Positions 46,901-55,556 of a stretch of DNA of 64,000 bases are shown in pieces. The stretch spans positions 1-64,000 of the forward strand of contig JAQXEN010000039.1 in NCBI GenBank assembly GCA_029250825.1. Reading direction: 5' to 3'. Positions within the stretch are counted from its first letter, which is position 1. Each line of letters opens with the position of its first letter. The translations under genes and the position numbers were made by a program. Origin of the DNA: Porticoccaceae bacterium (GTDB lineage Bacteria > Pseudomonadota > Gammaproteobacteria > Pseudomonadales > Porticoccaceae). Below the pieces are notes generated by a model. The model did no database searches and was not told where the DNA came from. It saw only the letters and a program-made list of their open reading frames with translations.

Positions 46901-47458
46901 GCGGCGGATACGGTTTTCCGTGTCACGGCGACGCTCTTTGTATTTCGAAATGCCTGCGGCTTCTTCGATATAGACGCGCAGTTCTTCCGGGCGCGCTTCG
47001 ATAAGGCGAGAGATCATGCCCTGTTCAATAATCGCATAGCTGCGTGGCCCGAGACCGGTGCCGAGGAAAATATCGGTGATATCGCGGCGGCGACATTTGC
47101 TGCCGTTTAAATAATAGTTGGACTGACCATCGCGAGTCACTTTGCGCTTGATGCCTATCTCTGAATAGGAGGCATACTCACCGACAATGCGGCCTTCGGA
47201 ATTATCAAAGATCAGCTCAATAGAGGCCTGACCAACCGGCTTGCGGCCACCGGAGCCATTGAAGATAACATCGGTCATGGACTCGCCGCGGAGGTTCTTC
47301 GCGGAGCTCTCACCCATCACCCAGCGAACGGCATCAATAATATTCGACTTGCCGCAGCCATTGGGACCAACGACGGCACAGAGATTACTCGGGAAATGGA
47401 CTGCAGTCGGATCAACGAAGGATTTAAATCCAGCCAGTTTTATCGATTTAAGCCGCAT
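43961..47458 (-). CDS. smc: Chromosome segregation ATPase SMC
   Basis: This 1165-aa condensin ATPase partners ScpA and ScpB, also encoded here. It has Walker A (VVGPNGCGKSNIIDAVRWVMGE), R-loop region, two long coiled coils, and a hinge near residues 510-640 (VDSVKPDDGWEVAAETVLGSYLQAVAVDD, GIWLGNNWLRV). The C-terminal head carries the signature LSGGEKALTAIAMVFAIF and Walker B PFCMLDEVDAPLDDANV. Length is normal. The ATG is followed by RLKSIKLAGFKSF, the family N-terminus. A 194-bp gap separates it from ccmI upstream. Confidence 0.97.
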   Translation of the reverse strand: MRLKSIKLAGFKSFVDPTAVHFPSNLCAVVGPNGCGKSNIIDAVRWVMGESSAKNLRGESMTDVIFNGSGGRKPVGQASIELIFDNSEGRIVGEYASYSEIGIKRKVTRDGQSNYYLNGSKCRRRDITDIFLGTGLGPRSYAIIEQGMISRLIEARPEELRVYIEEAAGISKYKERRRDTENRIRRTMENLERLTDIRDELGRQLNRLERQAKAAEKYSEYKKEERQYSAELLALKWRGYNVSATQQKHKIGELEIERERIVTERIGCDTSIEKLRTQSADLNDTFNEVQARFYKVGGDVARIEQAIEHAQQRASELHKDLEQTERNFTESEQHLNADIQKATGWQAEFDQLAPALELALEAESVSTETLQAAEESMQQWQQAWDEFNQQSAAPRQQAEVQQSRIQHLEQLMRRLSERHENLATEASSYLASPAEEEMALIQEQLSDAEQARESIEHQRLENSAQIETARSSVKQFSVELDQARSQQQGLSGRRASLEALQQAAMGDDAEKKWLDSKGLGSNPRLVDSVKPDDGWEVAAETVLGSYLQAVAVDDVVANIGLLDDFKKGELLLIGKTGEAAPSGNKAKLLSDLVNGDSVQGLLGNIYAAETLAEALALQPSLSAIESVVTQDGIWLGNNWLRVARDKDATAGVLKRKQELLSIGEQKQLLDEQIGELETQRQSNEIQLQELEAQRQEIAGSVAQQQSTYADLRSKLSGFQVQIEQLKARKERADKELDEVHQQQLLEQENLAEARQLLQQSIEKMEADTERRETLVEQREGFREHLDSSRQKARQDRDQRHDLAVREGSLNTQLSSILEGIERLKVQVARLQERRTQLREAFDIKDDPSDKYRLELEEKLELRLTIEGELNTARTDMEEVGHEMRKQESQRSEREEQLQEVSSRLEAQRIAAQEITTLSRTIEEQIAEKSADLETLLESLAEDAEMVDWEEQLQLIGNRINRLGPINLAAIDEYKIESERKEYLDTQNAELEEAMETLKTAIQKIDRETRTRFKETFELVNKNIQELFPKLFGGGHAYLELTGDDLLDTGVTLMARPPGKKNASIQLLSGGEKALTAIAMVFAIFRLNPAPFCMLDEVDAPLDDANVGRYAAMVKEMSDQVQFIFITHNKISMEAANQLMGVTMHEPGVSRLVSVDVNQAAELADA

Positions 47459-47652
47459 AGGTAGTCAGTCTTTTCTGTAATAAGTCGTGCGATGAGTCGC
47501 GTAATAAATCATTCAACAATGCGGCGGCCAAGACTAATCTATGGCCGCCTATAATTGTCGATCATTCTACACGTTCAGGCACTGACACAAAACAGAAATA
47601 ACAGGTCAGGGGCATCCAGCAGAGATCAGCTGAATTGGGCTAAAAATTAAGC

Positions 47653-48882
47653 CTAGGGAGTATAGGGCGAAGCAATCACTAATGAGAGTTCAAGGGCCGC
47701 GGAATTGCTCTCAAGGGTATCGCTAGTGACCTGCCAATCACCCAGCTGAGGTGTGGCGCTGCCGCTGCTGGAGAGTCTTGCCACAACCTTAATGTTGGCC
47801 ACATCGGCGAGGCTGCGACCGGCCATTAGGGCGTCACTGTCATTCAGTACTAACGTAAGAGGCAGGTCGCTGGCTACCAGTTTGCGCGCCGCCAGTGGCA
47901 TAGGTGAGCCACCCGCTTCAATAATGGCGACAAAGACTGTCTGATCCGGAGCAAACTGGATGCTCGGGTCTAAGCTGAGATCAATGCTCACAACAACAGA
48001 GTCACTCGCAATGGACTCGATGCCGCCCAACTCACGGGCCTGTTGTATACCGCCTTGCAGCGCCCTCCAGCTTTCACCCGCTGGATTCAATCCTTTGGCT
48101 GCGCTCTGCCAATAGCTAATCGCCAGGGGGTAATCTGCTTCTTGAAAAGCCTGAATCCCCTTGAGGCCCAGTACAGTTTGATTCTGTGAGTCGGCGCCAT
48201 AGGCGCGATCTAGGGCGGCGATAACACGACCAGAAAAGCGATTGGCATCGACAAAAAACAATGCCTGAGCGTACTGGCCCAGAAGATAGGGTTCATTGGG
48301 CTGAATGCGAATTGCCTCAGCAAAGTAATCCGCGGCCATCGACATCGTGCCACTAGCCACTGCATCCTCCGCCAAGATAGTCCAGTAGTAGAGATTATCT
48401 GGGCGCTGCTTTACTCGTTCAGTGATGCGGGCGATCAGCTCTGGCGTCACTGGTGACTGTTGACTCACAAGCCGCTCAGCAAGGCTCTCGGCAATCTGCT
48501 GATCAACCCCAGAGCCAAGGCTGCGATAGATCTCTATGCTCGCCAGAGAAATCCCTAATATTAAAACTGGCAGCAACCAGATGCCCTGCGTCATGACATT
48601 TTCAGCGCCCTGCTGCGATTCTGCAGTGGCGGTATTGTTTAACAATAGCTGCTCCGCCTCAGCCAACATTTGTATCTGCTGTTCGGCGCTGATTTCACCC
48701 CGCTCGAGCTGCTGTTGATACTGCAGTTGCTGATCGCGAAAAATATCGATATTGGCTTGCTCTGCGATATTTGAGATGGCTTCGCTGTCATTATTATCAC
48801 GGCTTTTGGCGCGATAAAATGGCAGCACCACAAACAGCGCGGCAGCTAAAAGCAATAGGGTTGTGACGAGCCCAAGACCCAT
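47653..48882 (-). CDS. ccmI: Cytochrome c biogenesis protein CcmI
   Basis: CcmI is the apocytochrome chaperone of the Ccm system. The 409-aa protein has an N-terminal transmembrane helix (LVTTLLLLAAALFVVLPFY), a coiled-coil/leucine-rich cytoplasmic loop (QQLQYQQQLERGEISAEQQIQMLAEAEQ) and a second helix (GIWLLPVLILGISLASIEIY). A periplasmic TPR domain follows (about 145-270, PDNLYYWTILAEDAVASGTMSMAADYFAEAIRIQPNEP), with a C-terminal beta-rich domain. It starts within the stop of ccmH and ends the ccm operon. Confidence 0.93.
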   Translation of the reverse strand: MGLGLVTTLLLLAAALFVVLPFYRAKSRDNNDSEAISNIAEQANIDIFRDQQLQYQQQLERGEISAEQQIQMLAEAEQLLLNNTATAESQQGAENVMTQGIWLLPVLILGISLASIEIYRSLGSGVDQQIAESLAERLVSQQSPVTPELIARITERVKQRPDNLYYWTILAEDAVASGTMSMAADYFAEAIRIQPNEPYLLGQYAQALFFVDANRFSGRVIAALDRAYGADSQNQTVLGLKGIQAFQEADYPLAISYWQSAAKGLNPAGESWRALQGGIQQARELGGIESIASDSVVVSIDLSLDPSIQFAPDQTVFVAIIEAGGSPMPLAARKLVASDLPLTLVLNDSDALMAGRSLADVANIKVVARLSSSGSATPQLGDWQVTSDTLESNSAALELSLVIASPYTP

Positions 48883-49376
48883 TATTCGGATTCTCCTGTG
48901 TGGCGATTCAATAATTTGTCGAGACGCTGTTGTTGGTCATCGCTGCGCAAATTTGTCTCTACTGGCTCACTATCACTGACCTTTTTGCGCCGCGATAACC
49001 GCAGTACAATCAAACCACCCAGCAGCACTAAGAGCACCGGCGCGGCCCATAAAAACCAAGTGGCGCGGTTCACTTCTGGGCGGTAGAGGATAAATTCTGA
49101 GTAGCGGTTTTTCAGATACTCTTTGATCTCAGCATCGGTTAAGTCCTGCTCCAACAAGCGCTGCACCTCGGCGCGTAGATCCTGAGAGATAGCTGAATTG
49201 GAATCAGCGAGATTTTGATTTTGACACTTGGGACAGCGCAGTTCTTCAAGCAACTGTTGATAGCGCGGGCGCAAAGATTCATCGGAGAAACTGACCACAT
49301 TTTCAACCGCCATAGCGGCACTGGAAACCAGTAGCATCAGTAAAATGGCTTGCTTTAACCACCCCAGGCCCGGCAT
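48882..49376 (-). CDS. ccmH: Cytochrome c maturation protein CcmH
   Basis: This periplasmic, membrane-anchored thioredoxin-like protein reduces apocytochrome c for haem ligation. The active CxxC is in ELRCPKCQNQNLADSNSAISQDLRAEVQRLL. It also shows DAEIKEYLKNRYSEFILYRP and a C-terminal helix (FLWAAPVLLVLLGGLIVLRL). The start at Met 9 of the open frame (MPGLGWLKQAILLMLLVSSAAMA, 49376) gives a clean signal peptide and lies 4 bp past the ccmG stop; the upstream ATG at 49400 overlaps ccmG by 20 bp. Confidence 0.93.
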   Translation of the reverse strand: MPGLGWLKQAILLMLLVSSAAMAVENVVSFSDESLRPRYQQLLEELRCPKCQNQNLADSNSAISQDLRAEVQRLLEQDLTDAEIKEYLKNRYSEFILYRPEVNRATWFLWAAPVLLVLLGGLIVLRLSRRKKVSDSEPVETNLRSDDQQQRLDKLLNRHTGESE

Positions 49377-49380
49377 GGAA

Positions 49381-49923
49381 TTACTGCCCATTGGCGTCAT
49401 CCACTAGCTGCTGATAAAGGTCGTGAAACTCTTCATTCCACACCCGCTCGTCAACGACTCCAACACGGCGGTGACGAATAATGCCATCGGCATCGACCAG
49501 ATAGGTTTCTGGCGCGCCGTAGACACCCAGATCAATACCCAATACACCCCGGGGATCAAAGATTGAAAACTGATAGGGATCGCCGCGCTTTTGCAGCCAG
49601 TCCTGGGCCAGCTTGCGGTGATCTTTATAATTGAGGCCAACTATTGCCACGCCCTGTTCCGCCAAGCTATTGAGCCAAGGGTGTTCAATCCGACAGGCAA
49701 AGCACCAGGTGGCCCAAACATTGACCAACAGCACCTGACCATCAAAATCATCACGGCTTACCTGACGCTCTGGCTCGTGTAACGCTTCAAGAGAAAATTC
49801 CGGAAAGGGTTCGCCCACCAGCGCCGAGGGCAGATCCAGAGGATCTTTACCAAGGCTAAAAAATAGAAACCCGCCAAGGGCCAGACAGAGAGCCAAGGGA
49901 ATAAACAGGGTTAGTCGATTCAC
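49381..49923 (-). CDS. dsbE: Thiol:disulfide interchange protein DsbE/CcmG
   Basis: This membrane-tethered periplasmic thioredoxin supplies electrons to CcmH/apocytochrome. In 180 aa there is an N-terminal anchor (LTLFIPLALCLALGGFLFFSLG), the active site VWATWCFACRIEHPWLNSL (CxxC is Cys-Phe-Ala-Cys; Cys-Val-Pro-Cys is more usual) and the family's acidic and cis-Pro region GVYGAPETYLVDADGIIRHR. Its start overlaps the ccmF stop by 4 bp. Confidence 0.95.
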   Translation of the reverse strand: MNRLTLFIPLALCLALGGFLFFSLGKDPLDLPSALVGEPFPEFSLEALHEPERQVSRDDFDGQVLLVNVWATWCFACRIEHPWLNSLAEQGVAIVGLNYKDHRKLAQDWLQKRGDPYQFSIFDPRGVLGIDLGVYGAPETYLVDADGIIRHRRVGVVDERVWNEEFHDLYQQLVDDANGQ

Positions 49924-51986
49924 TGTGCAGCCGCCACGGTTGCGTCTGCCTGAGCTTTCAATTGCGCACTTGATTGAGAGCTTGATTGAGAGCTTGATTG
50001 AGTGCTTGGTTTGCGGCGGCGATAACGTTTATCCATCACTGACAATAAACCACCTAAACCAATCATCAACCCCCCCAGCCAGATACAGCGAACAAAGGGT
50101 TTCACATGCAAGCGGATAGCCCAGGCATCGCCTTTAAGAGGTTCGCCGAGAGAGACATAGAGATCACGGGTCAAACCCGCATCCAGCGCCGCTTCAGTCA
50201 TCACCTGATTACGCGCTTCATACTTGCGCTTCTCTGGATACAATACTGCCACCAGACGCTCATTTTTATAGGCACTGATTTGCCCGCGACTGGCACCAAA
50301 ATTGGGGCCCTGAACATAGTCGAGACTATCAAAACTAAACTCATAACCGGCCACCGCCACCCGATCACCAGGAACCATACGCACATCTTTCTGCACGTCA
50401 TAGACAGAGCTTAGACCGACACCAAGGGCGCAGACCGCAATACCTATATGGGCACACTGCATGCCCCAGTAACTGCCGGGCAGTTTGCCGATATTTTTTA
50501 ATTTAGAGCTGGCCTTTGAGGAGCCGCGATCCAGTTTCTGCCACAGATCTTCAAGACTCATGGTCAGCACCCAAAAGCTGGCGCCAAGGGTGATTACCGC
50601 GGTAATCGAATAACTCGCCCAGGAGATGCTGTCAGCCAGAAATAGCGGCAGTATTAAGGCGGCACTGAGACTGATCAGAAATGGCACCATGCCCTTTTGA
50701 CGCAATAGCTGAGCATCGGTTTTCTTCCACCGCGAGAACACTGCAAAGCCCATCGCCACCATCAGACCAAGGGTCATGGGTACAAAGAAGAAATTGAAAT
50801 AGGGAGGACCCACTGAGATTTTACCCAGATCCAAGACATCGGCTATCAGGGGATATAATGTGCCAATCAAAATCATCGCCATAGCGCTGACCAGCAGTAC
50901 ATTATTTAATAACAGCATCATCTCTCGAGATAGACCGCTGTAGCTCACCGCGTCAGCTGCGGCCCTGTGCTGTTGCACAACCGGCCCGCGCAGGGCAAAC
51001 AGTAGCAGCGAGCTGCCCACCACTAAACCGAGAAAAGCGAGAATAAAGATGCCCCGCTCAGGGTCATTGGCAAAGGCGTGAACAGAGGTCAGCACTCCGG
51101 AACGCACTAAGAAGGTACCCAAGAGGCTGAGAGAGAATGCCAAAATAGCCAGCAGTAAGGTCCAGCTGCGAAAGGCACCGCGCTTTTCCGTAACCGAAAT
51201 GCTGTGCACTAGAGCCGTTCCCACCAGCCAAGGCATCAGCGAGGCATTCTCTACCGGATCCCAAAACCACCAGCCGCCCCAGCCCAGTTCGTAGTAGGCC
51301 CACCAGCTGCCGAGGGTGATTCCGATAGTCAGAAATACCCATGCGCTGTTAATCCAAGGTCGCGCCCAGCGCGCCCAGGCGCTGTCGAATTGACCGCCAA
51401 TTAAAGCCGCCACAGCAAAGGCAAAGGCCACTGAAAAACCAACGTAGCCCATATAGAGCATGGGAGGATGGACAATCAGACCAAAGTCTTGCAATAGCGG
51501 ATTTAGATCACCACCCTCGGTAGGTGAAAACGGCAGGATTCGCGCAAAAGGATTTGAGGTCAAAAGGATAAACAGACCAAAGCCCACAGAGATAGCGCCG
51601 AGAATCGACAGCACTCGAGATGAGAGCACTAGCGGCAGATGGTTACTAAACAACGCCACCGCAGCAGACCAAACCGCCAGTATCAGCGCCCAAAGTAACA
51701 GTGAGCCCTCGTGGGCACCCCACACCGCACTGATCTTAAATTGAGTGGGCAATAGGGTATTAGAATTATTTGCCACATATTGCAGAGAGAAATCATCCTG
51801 CACAAATGCTGCGGTCAAACAGGCAAATGAGATCGCCACAAATACCAGCTGTCCGATCGCCAGTGAATGGCCAAGACGCATCCATGTGCGGTAGCCAGCA
51901 AAGGAGCCTGCCATTGGCACGATCGCCTGAGCTATTGAGAGACAAAGGGCGACTATCAACGCCATATGGCCATACTCAGCAATCAT
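49920..51986 (-). CDS. ccmF: Haem lyase CcmF
   Basis: This large inner membrane protein attaches haem from holo-CcmE to apocytochrome c. In 688 aa with about 15 helices, the tryptophan-rich WWD motif is clear (WAYYELGWGGWWFWDPVENASLMPWLVGTALVHS), as are the flanking His residues (IVHPPMLYMGYVGFSV). The C-terminal tail is Ser/Gln-rich (STQSSSQSSSQSSAQ), encoded by the direct repeat ttgagag..cttgatt near 49975-50005. It sits between ccmE (4-bp overlap) and ccmG. Confidence 0.97.
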   Translation of the reverse strand: MIAEYGHMALIVALCLSIAQAIVPMAGSFAGYRTWMRLGHSLAIGQLVFVAISFACLTAAFVQDDFSLQYVANNSNTLLPTQFKISAVWGAHEGSLLLWALILAVWSAAVALFSNHLPLVLSSRVLSILGAISVGFGLFILLTSNPFARILPFSPTEGGDLNPLLQDFGLIVHPPMLYMGYVGFSVAFAFAVAALIGGQFDSAWARWARPWINSAWVFLTIGITLGSWWAYYELGWGGWWFWDPVENASLMPWLVGTALVHSISVTEKRGAFRSWTLLLAILAFSLSLLGTFLVRSGVLTSVHAFANDPERGIFILAFLGLVVGSSLLLFALRGPVVQQHRAAADAVSYSGLSREMMLLLNNVLLVSAMAMILIGTLYPLIADVLDLGKISVGPPYFNFFFVPMTLGLMVAMGFAVFSRWKKTDAQLLRQKGMVPFLISLSAALILPLFLADSISWASYSITAVITLGASFWVLTMSLEDLWQKLDRGSSKASSKLKNIGKLPGSYWGMQCAHIGIAVCALGVGLSSVYDVQKDVRMVPGDRVAVAGYEFSFDSLDYVQGPNFGASRGQISAYKNERLVAVLYPEKRKYEARNQVMTEAALDAGLTRDLYVSLGEPLKGDAWAIRLHVKPFVRCIWLGGLMIGLGGLLSVMDKRYRRRKPSTQSSSQSSSQSSAQLKAQADATVAAAQ

Positions 51987-52447
51987 TTATAGCTCCCAGT
52001 CTTCGCCGCTTCTTTCTGCTTGTAAGCTTCATTCATGGCATCCGCTACTTCCGGAGGGGTATATTTCTCATCGTGCTTAGCCAGTATCTGGGTGGCCTGA
52101 AGCACTAAATTTTCGTCTACTTTACCCGAGGCAATGGCAGCCTCTCCTTCAGCAAATAGATCAGGAAGAATGCCGGTGTGCTCAATCGTCAACATCTCAA
52201 CGCCGTCGGTGATCTTAAACTGTACCCACAGTGAATCCTCAGACCGCAGCACCGACGCATCAACCACCATACCGCCTGCGCGCAGAAAGGTATTCTGAGG
52301 CGCTTCGCCGGAGATAATCTGTGCTGGGGTATAGAAGAAATTGCCATTTTCGCGGAGCATATAGATCACCAGACCGATCACTAATGCGGCAGAGGCGACA
52401 AGCAGTATAACGAGCTGTAAACGTTGTTTACGCAGTGGGTGCATCAA
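51983..52447 (-). CDS. ccmE: Haem chaperone CcmE
   Basis: This periplasmic haem carrier is anchored by an N-terminal helix (LQLVILLVASAALVIGLVIYML). The 154-aa protein has the OB-fold blocks LRAGGMVVDASVLR and VQFKITDGVEMLTIEHTGILPDLF, and the haem-binding His in LAKHDEKYTPPEVADAM (H/DEKYxPPE motif). It starts 4 bp inside the end of ccmD and ends over the ccmF start. Confidence 0.97.
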   Translation of the reverse strand: MMHPLRKQRLQLVILLVASAALVIGLVIYMLRENGNFFYTPAQIISGEAPQNTFLRAGGMVVDASVLRSEDSLWVQFKITDGVEMLTIEHTGILPDLFAEGEAAIASGKVDENLVLQATQILAKHDEKYTPPEVADAMNEAYKQKEAAKTGSYK

Positions 52448-52683
52448 TTACTTTCCTCTGTATTCTCTGAACTAGACGGAGCGCTGGGATTGGTTTTGGC
52501 CGCCAGCTCACGATCCTGCTGGCGCTGCATATCTCGGCTCACTTCATTTAATAACGCGCGCTGCTTATACAGTGGCGCGATCACCAGCCATAGCATGGTC
52601 GCCAATGTCACTGCCACTGATGCCCACACATAGACCCCGTGACCATCCATATTGATCAGCGCTGCAAAATTTTCAAAGTACAT
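52444..52683 (-). CDS. ccmD: Haem exporter protein CcmD
   Basis: This small membrane protein is required to release holo-CcmE from the CcmABC complex. In 79 aa there is MYFENFAALINMDGHGVYVWASVAVTLATMLWLVIAPLYKQRALL, with one helix, followed by a charged cytoplasmic tail (RDMQRQQDRELAAKTNP). The position between ccmC and ccmE settles the assignment despite low general conservation. The tail is slightly longer than in E. coli (69 aa). Confidence 0.92.
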   Translation of the reverse strand: MYFENFAALINMDGHGVYVWASVAVTLATMLWLVIAPLYKQRALLNEVSRDMQRQQDRELAAKTNPSAPSSSENTEESN

Positions 52684-52685
52684 AG

Positions 52686-53495
52686 TTACAGCCCTGCCTT
52701 GGCATTTACCAGTTCACGAACCCAACTGGTTTTGCGCTCTCGGCGCAGAATTTCATTGCGCGTGTGCAGAATTAGCGCCACCCCGTAAAACAGGTAGAAG
52801 CCGACAATCATCACCAGCAGGGGCATAAACATGTCCATGTGCATGCTCGGGGCCGATGTCAGCTTAATGGTGGCCGGCTGATGCAAGGTATACCACCAGT
52901 CCACTGACTTATTGATAATCGGAATATTCACCGTTCCCACCAAAGCCAGAATCGCGCTGGCTTTACTCGCCGCATCGATACTGTGATAGGCGTATTGCAG
53001 GGCCATAACACCGGCGTAGAGAAATAGCAGGATCAGCATTGAGGTAATGCGTGCATCCCAGACCCAATAGGCACCCCAGGTGGGCTTGCCCCAGACTGCA
53101 CCGGTAAATAGCGCAACAAAAGTCAACACCGCACCAATCGGCGCCGCCGCTTTCATCACCATATAGGAAATTTTCATTTTCCAGATCAGACCAATGGCGC
53201 CAGCTATGGCCATGATAAAGTAGCCCGACTGAGCCAAAAATGCCGCTGGCACATGGATATAAATAATTCTGAAACTATTGCCCTGCTTAGCATCTTCAGG
53301 AGCAAAGGCCAGACCCCAGACCAAACCGGTAGCCAGCACCAGCAGAGCCGCCAGAGATAACCATGGCAACCACTGTCCGCTGCGCCGATAAAACCACTTT
53401 GGCGAGCCAAGGCGGTAAAACCACTGCCAGCTTGAGGACTCATTTGGGAGCCATTTGGCGAACAATTTGGAAAACAATTTGGAGAGCCAACTCAT
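52686..53495 (-). CDS. ccmC: Haem exporter permease CcmC
   Basis: CcmC binds haem and loads it onto CcmE. The 269-aa protein has six helices and the WWD-type motif WGKPTWGAYWVWDARITSMLILLFLYAG, flanked by haem-ligand His residues (RIIYIHVPAAFLAQSGYF, and HQPATIKLTSAPSMHMDMFMPLLVMIVGF). The N-terminal ~40 residues (FSKLFAKWLPNESSSWQWFYRLGSPKWFYRRSGQ) are basic and aromatic and exceed the usual length; a later start near MxxxxW is possible but none fits better. Confidence 0.96.
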   Translation of the reverse strand: MSWLSKLFSKLFAKWLPNESSSWQWFYRLGSPKWFYRRSGQWLPWLSLAALLVLATGLVWGLAFAPEDAKQGNSFRIIYIHVPAAFLAQSGYFIMAIAGAIGLIWKMKISYMVMKAAAPIGAVLTFVALFTGAVWGKPTWGAYWVWDARITSMLILLFLYAGVMALQYAYHSIDAASKASAILALVGTVNIPIINKSVDWWYTLHQPATIKLTSAPSMHMDMFMPLLVMIVGFYLFYGVALILHTRNEILRRERKTSWVRELVNAKAGL

Positions 53496-53517
53496 ACCTG
53501 CAAACCTATCATATTCA

Positions 53518-54213
53518 TTAGTTACTGGCCGTAACGCGCAGTGCCCCAGCAGCGGCCAGAGGACAGAGCGCTACCGATGCGGCGAACAGCGCACCCAGAA
53601 TCGCCAGCGGTGGCAGCCAATTTAATCCATCGACAGCGGCATTGACCGTCGCCGTGCCAAAAATAATCACCGGCATATACAGTGGCATCACCAGCAGCGA
53701 CAACAATAATCCCCCCTTGCGCAGGGATACCGTCAAGGCAGCGCCCACAGCACCGACCAAACTCAAACAGGCCGAACCCAGAGCCAAACTGCAGAGCAAT
53801 GGCAAATAGCCGTCAATGGGCAGCGACAACATCAGACCCAACAGCGGTGACACCAGCGTAAGAGGCAACCCGGTGGTCAACCAATGCGCTGTGACCTTGC
53901 CCAGTATTGGCAGCGGCAACAGCTGTGGCGTGATCAACATTTGCTCGAGACTACCGTCATGATAATCACTGGCAAATAAGCCATCCACTGACAGCAGTGT
54001 TGCCAAAAGTGCCATTATCCAAATCATCCCCGCCGCCACCTTTTCCAGTTGCGCAGCTTCAGGGGTCAAACCCAGAGGAATCAGCGTCGACACCATCAGA
54101 AAAAAAACTACCGGACTGGCCACTTCACCACGACGGCGATAAGCCAACAGCAGATCACGGCGCAACCAGGCGACAAAGCCACTATTCATTTTTCTTGGCG
54201 CTGAACTCAACAT
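53518..54213 (-). CDS. ccmB: Haem exporter permease CcmB
   Basis: CcmB is the membrane subunit of the CcmAB ATPase that releases holo-CcmE. In 231 aa, six helices are visible, with the N-terminal FVAWLRRDLLLAYRRRGEVASPVVFFLMVSTLIPLGL and the family block DYHDGSLEQMLITPQLLPLPILGKVTAHWL. It overlaps the ccmA stop by one base and precedes ccmC by 22 bp. Confidence 0.95.
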   Translation of the reverse strand: MLSSAPRKMNSGFVAWLRRDLLLAYRRRGEVASPVVFFLMVSTLIPLGLTPEAAQLEKVAAGMIWIMALLATLLSVDGLFASDYHDGSLEQMLITPQLLPLPILGKVTAHWLTTGLPLTLVSPLLGLMLSLPIDGYLPLLCSLALGSACLSLVGAVGAALTVSLRKGGLLLSLLVMPLYMPVIIFGTATVNAAVDGLNWLPPLAILGALFAASVALCPLAAAGALRVTASN

Positions 54214-54854
54214 TAGACGCCCTGCTCAATGTGAGGCAACAGCTTGTATTTACGCAGGCCATTGAGCGCCAGATCTTGGTGAGTCGAGAGAATCACCGCG
54301 CCGCCCTGCGCCACATGTTGCTGCAGACAGGACTGCAAAAAGGCCACACCCTGCTTATCAATTGACGTAAAGGGTTCATCCAGATACCAGAGACGCGCCT
54401 GACTAATCAGCAGCCGTGCCAGAGCAACCCGCCGATGCTGCCCCGCCGACAGAGCATAACAGGGAATATCGCTATAGCCGGCCAAGCCCACTTGGGTTAA
54501 CGCATCTTTGATTGAGAGATCATTTGACTGAGCCGCAGTGGCCACCATCCAGCGCAGATTTTCTTCCGCACTAAGGTTTAATTTGACCGCGGGTTGGTGC
54601 CCTATATAGAGCATATCTGAGAGGTAGTTGTAGCGGCACTCCGATAGCGCCTGCCCAAGATAGGAGATCTCGCCGACACTGGGCTGCAGAGAGCCAGTAA
54701 GCAGGCGCAACAGCGTAGTTTTACCGCTGCCATTGGCACCTTCGATCTGTAAAACATCGCCGCTGTCCAGAGTAAAGTCGACCGCCGAAAACAGACAGCT
54801 GTCATCGCGTTCGAAGGCGAGATTTTCAACACTCAATAATGGCGCTTGCGACAC
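54213..54854 (-). CDS. ccmA: Haem exporter ATP-binding protein CcmA
   Basis: CcmA is the ABC ATPase of the CcmABCD complex. In 213 aa it shows Walker A IEGANGSGKTTLLRLLTG, Q-loop region, signature YALSAGQHRRVALARLLIS, Walker B LWYLDEPFTSID and H-loop VILSTHQDLAL. It is the first gene of ccmABCDEFGHI, all overlapping or tightly spaced. The promoter should lie in the 175 bp upstream, where I see no clear motif. Confidence 0.96.
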   Translation of the reverse strand: MSQAPLLSVENLAFERDDSCLFSAVDFTLDSGDVLQIEGANGSGKTTLLRLLTGSLQPSVGEISYLGQALSECRYNYLSDMLYIGHQPAVKLNLSAEENLRWMVATAAQSNDLSIKDALTQVGLAGYSDIPCYALSAGQHRRVALARLLISQARLWYLDEPFTSIDKQGVAFLQSCLQQHVAQGGAVILSTHQDLALNGLRKYKLLPHIEQGV

Positions 54855-55029
54855 AGACAGATTCCAGACGAAGTGAACTTTTGGCGTTCGGCATTATGCC
54901 AAAATTAGGCGTGGAATGTTGCAAAAATCTATTTACTGGCTATGCAGCAAAATTGGGCATTAGAGGAGACAAGAGAGTCTTTTAGGGTTGCCGGATTCGA
55001 AAAGCGTTTGAGCGATCAATGCAAGCCGC

Positions 55030-55206
55030 TCAATCAAAGTCGAAATCATAATCTTGGGTTTGCTTTTTGAGCTGGGCCTCTTCTAGTTTTTTCTCGAGAC
55101 GCCGGCGGGCCTCGCGATTAACCTCGGCTTGACGTTTATCCGAGACCGCAGGTGCCTGTTCCTCCGCAAAATCGCCGTCTGTCTCCAGCTCTACATCATC
55201 GCTCAT
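55030..55206 (-). CDS. PA3496-family small envelope-integrity protein (58 aa)
   Basis: The frame encodes MSDDVELETDGDFAEEQAP, then a helical basic stretch NREARRRLEKKLEEAQLKK, and ends QTQDYDFDFD. This acidic N-terminus, Arg-rich helix and DYDF-type end matches the small PA3496 family of Pseudomonas and relatives (putative envelope integrity proteins). A ggtgact element precedes the ATG. Base composition and codon use look native. The gene is short and easily missed; the family call is by recollection of the pattern. Confidence 0.6.
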   Translation of the reverse strand: MSDDVELETDGDFAEEQAPAVSDKRQAEVNREARRRLEKKLEEAQLKKQTQDYDFDFD

Positions 55207-55556
55207 TAGTCACCCTTTAATTAGAGCCTGCAGCGGTTTGCAGTCAAATTCTGCCTCGCCTATCAATAGTGGAAAAATAATTCCAAAACCGGTTTTCGTC
55301 AAGAACTTAAAACTCATACTTTTCAATGAGTTGAAAATTAGTTTTGCCTGACTGGCGATAAAGATATCAAATTCACCGCAACAACAGTGTTAGGCCAAAA
55401 ATGAAGGTAACAAAACAGCCTGAAACTATCGGCCTGTTTCGCACTCCAATCCCTAACTGCGCCGAGCACGTAATCATTTTTATCTAACACCCATTGTTAT
55501 AGAGTCCGTTGGAATCGCTAACGAGATGTACTTAAAAAGCATGGAGCAAACCAAAT
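55207..55556. other. 350-bp gene-free region upstream of msrA
   Basis: No open frame of note. A 7-bp hairpin aactcat (55311-55317) / atgagtt (55326-55332) is present, followed by an AT-rich stretch. The msrA promoter presumably lies in the last 150 bp, but no confident -35/-10 pair stands out. No repeats shared with other parts of the window were seen. Confidence 0.45.

Noticed and set aside
54624-54650. gttgtagcggcactccgat, resembling the start of the CRISPR repeat
   Set aside because: It lies inside the conserved ccmA coding sequence, has several mismatches and no tracrRNA-like flank; chance similarity.
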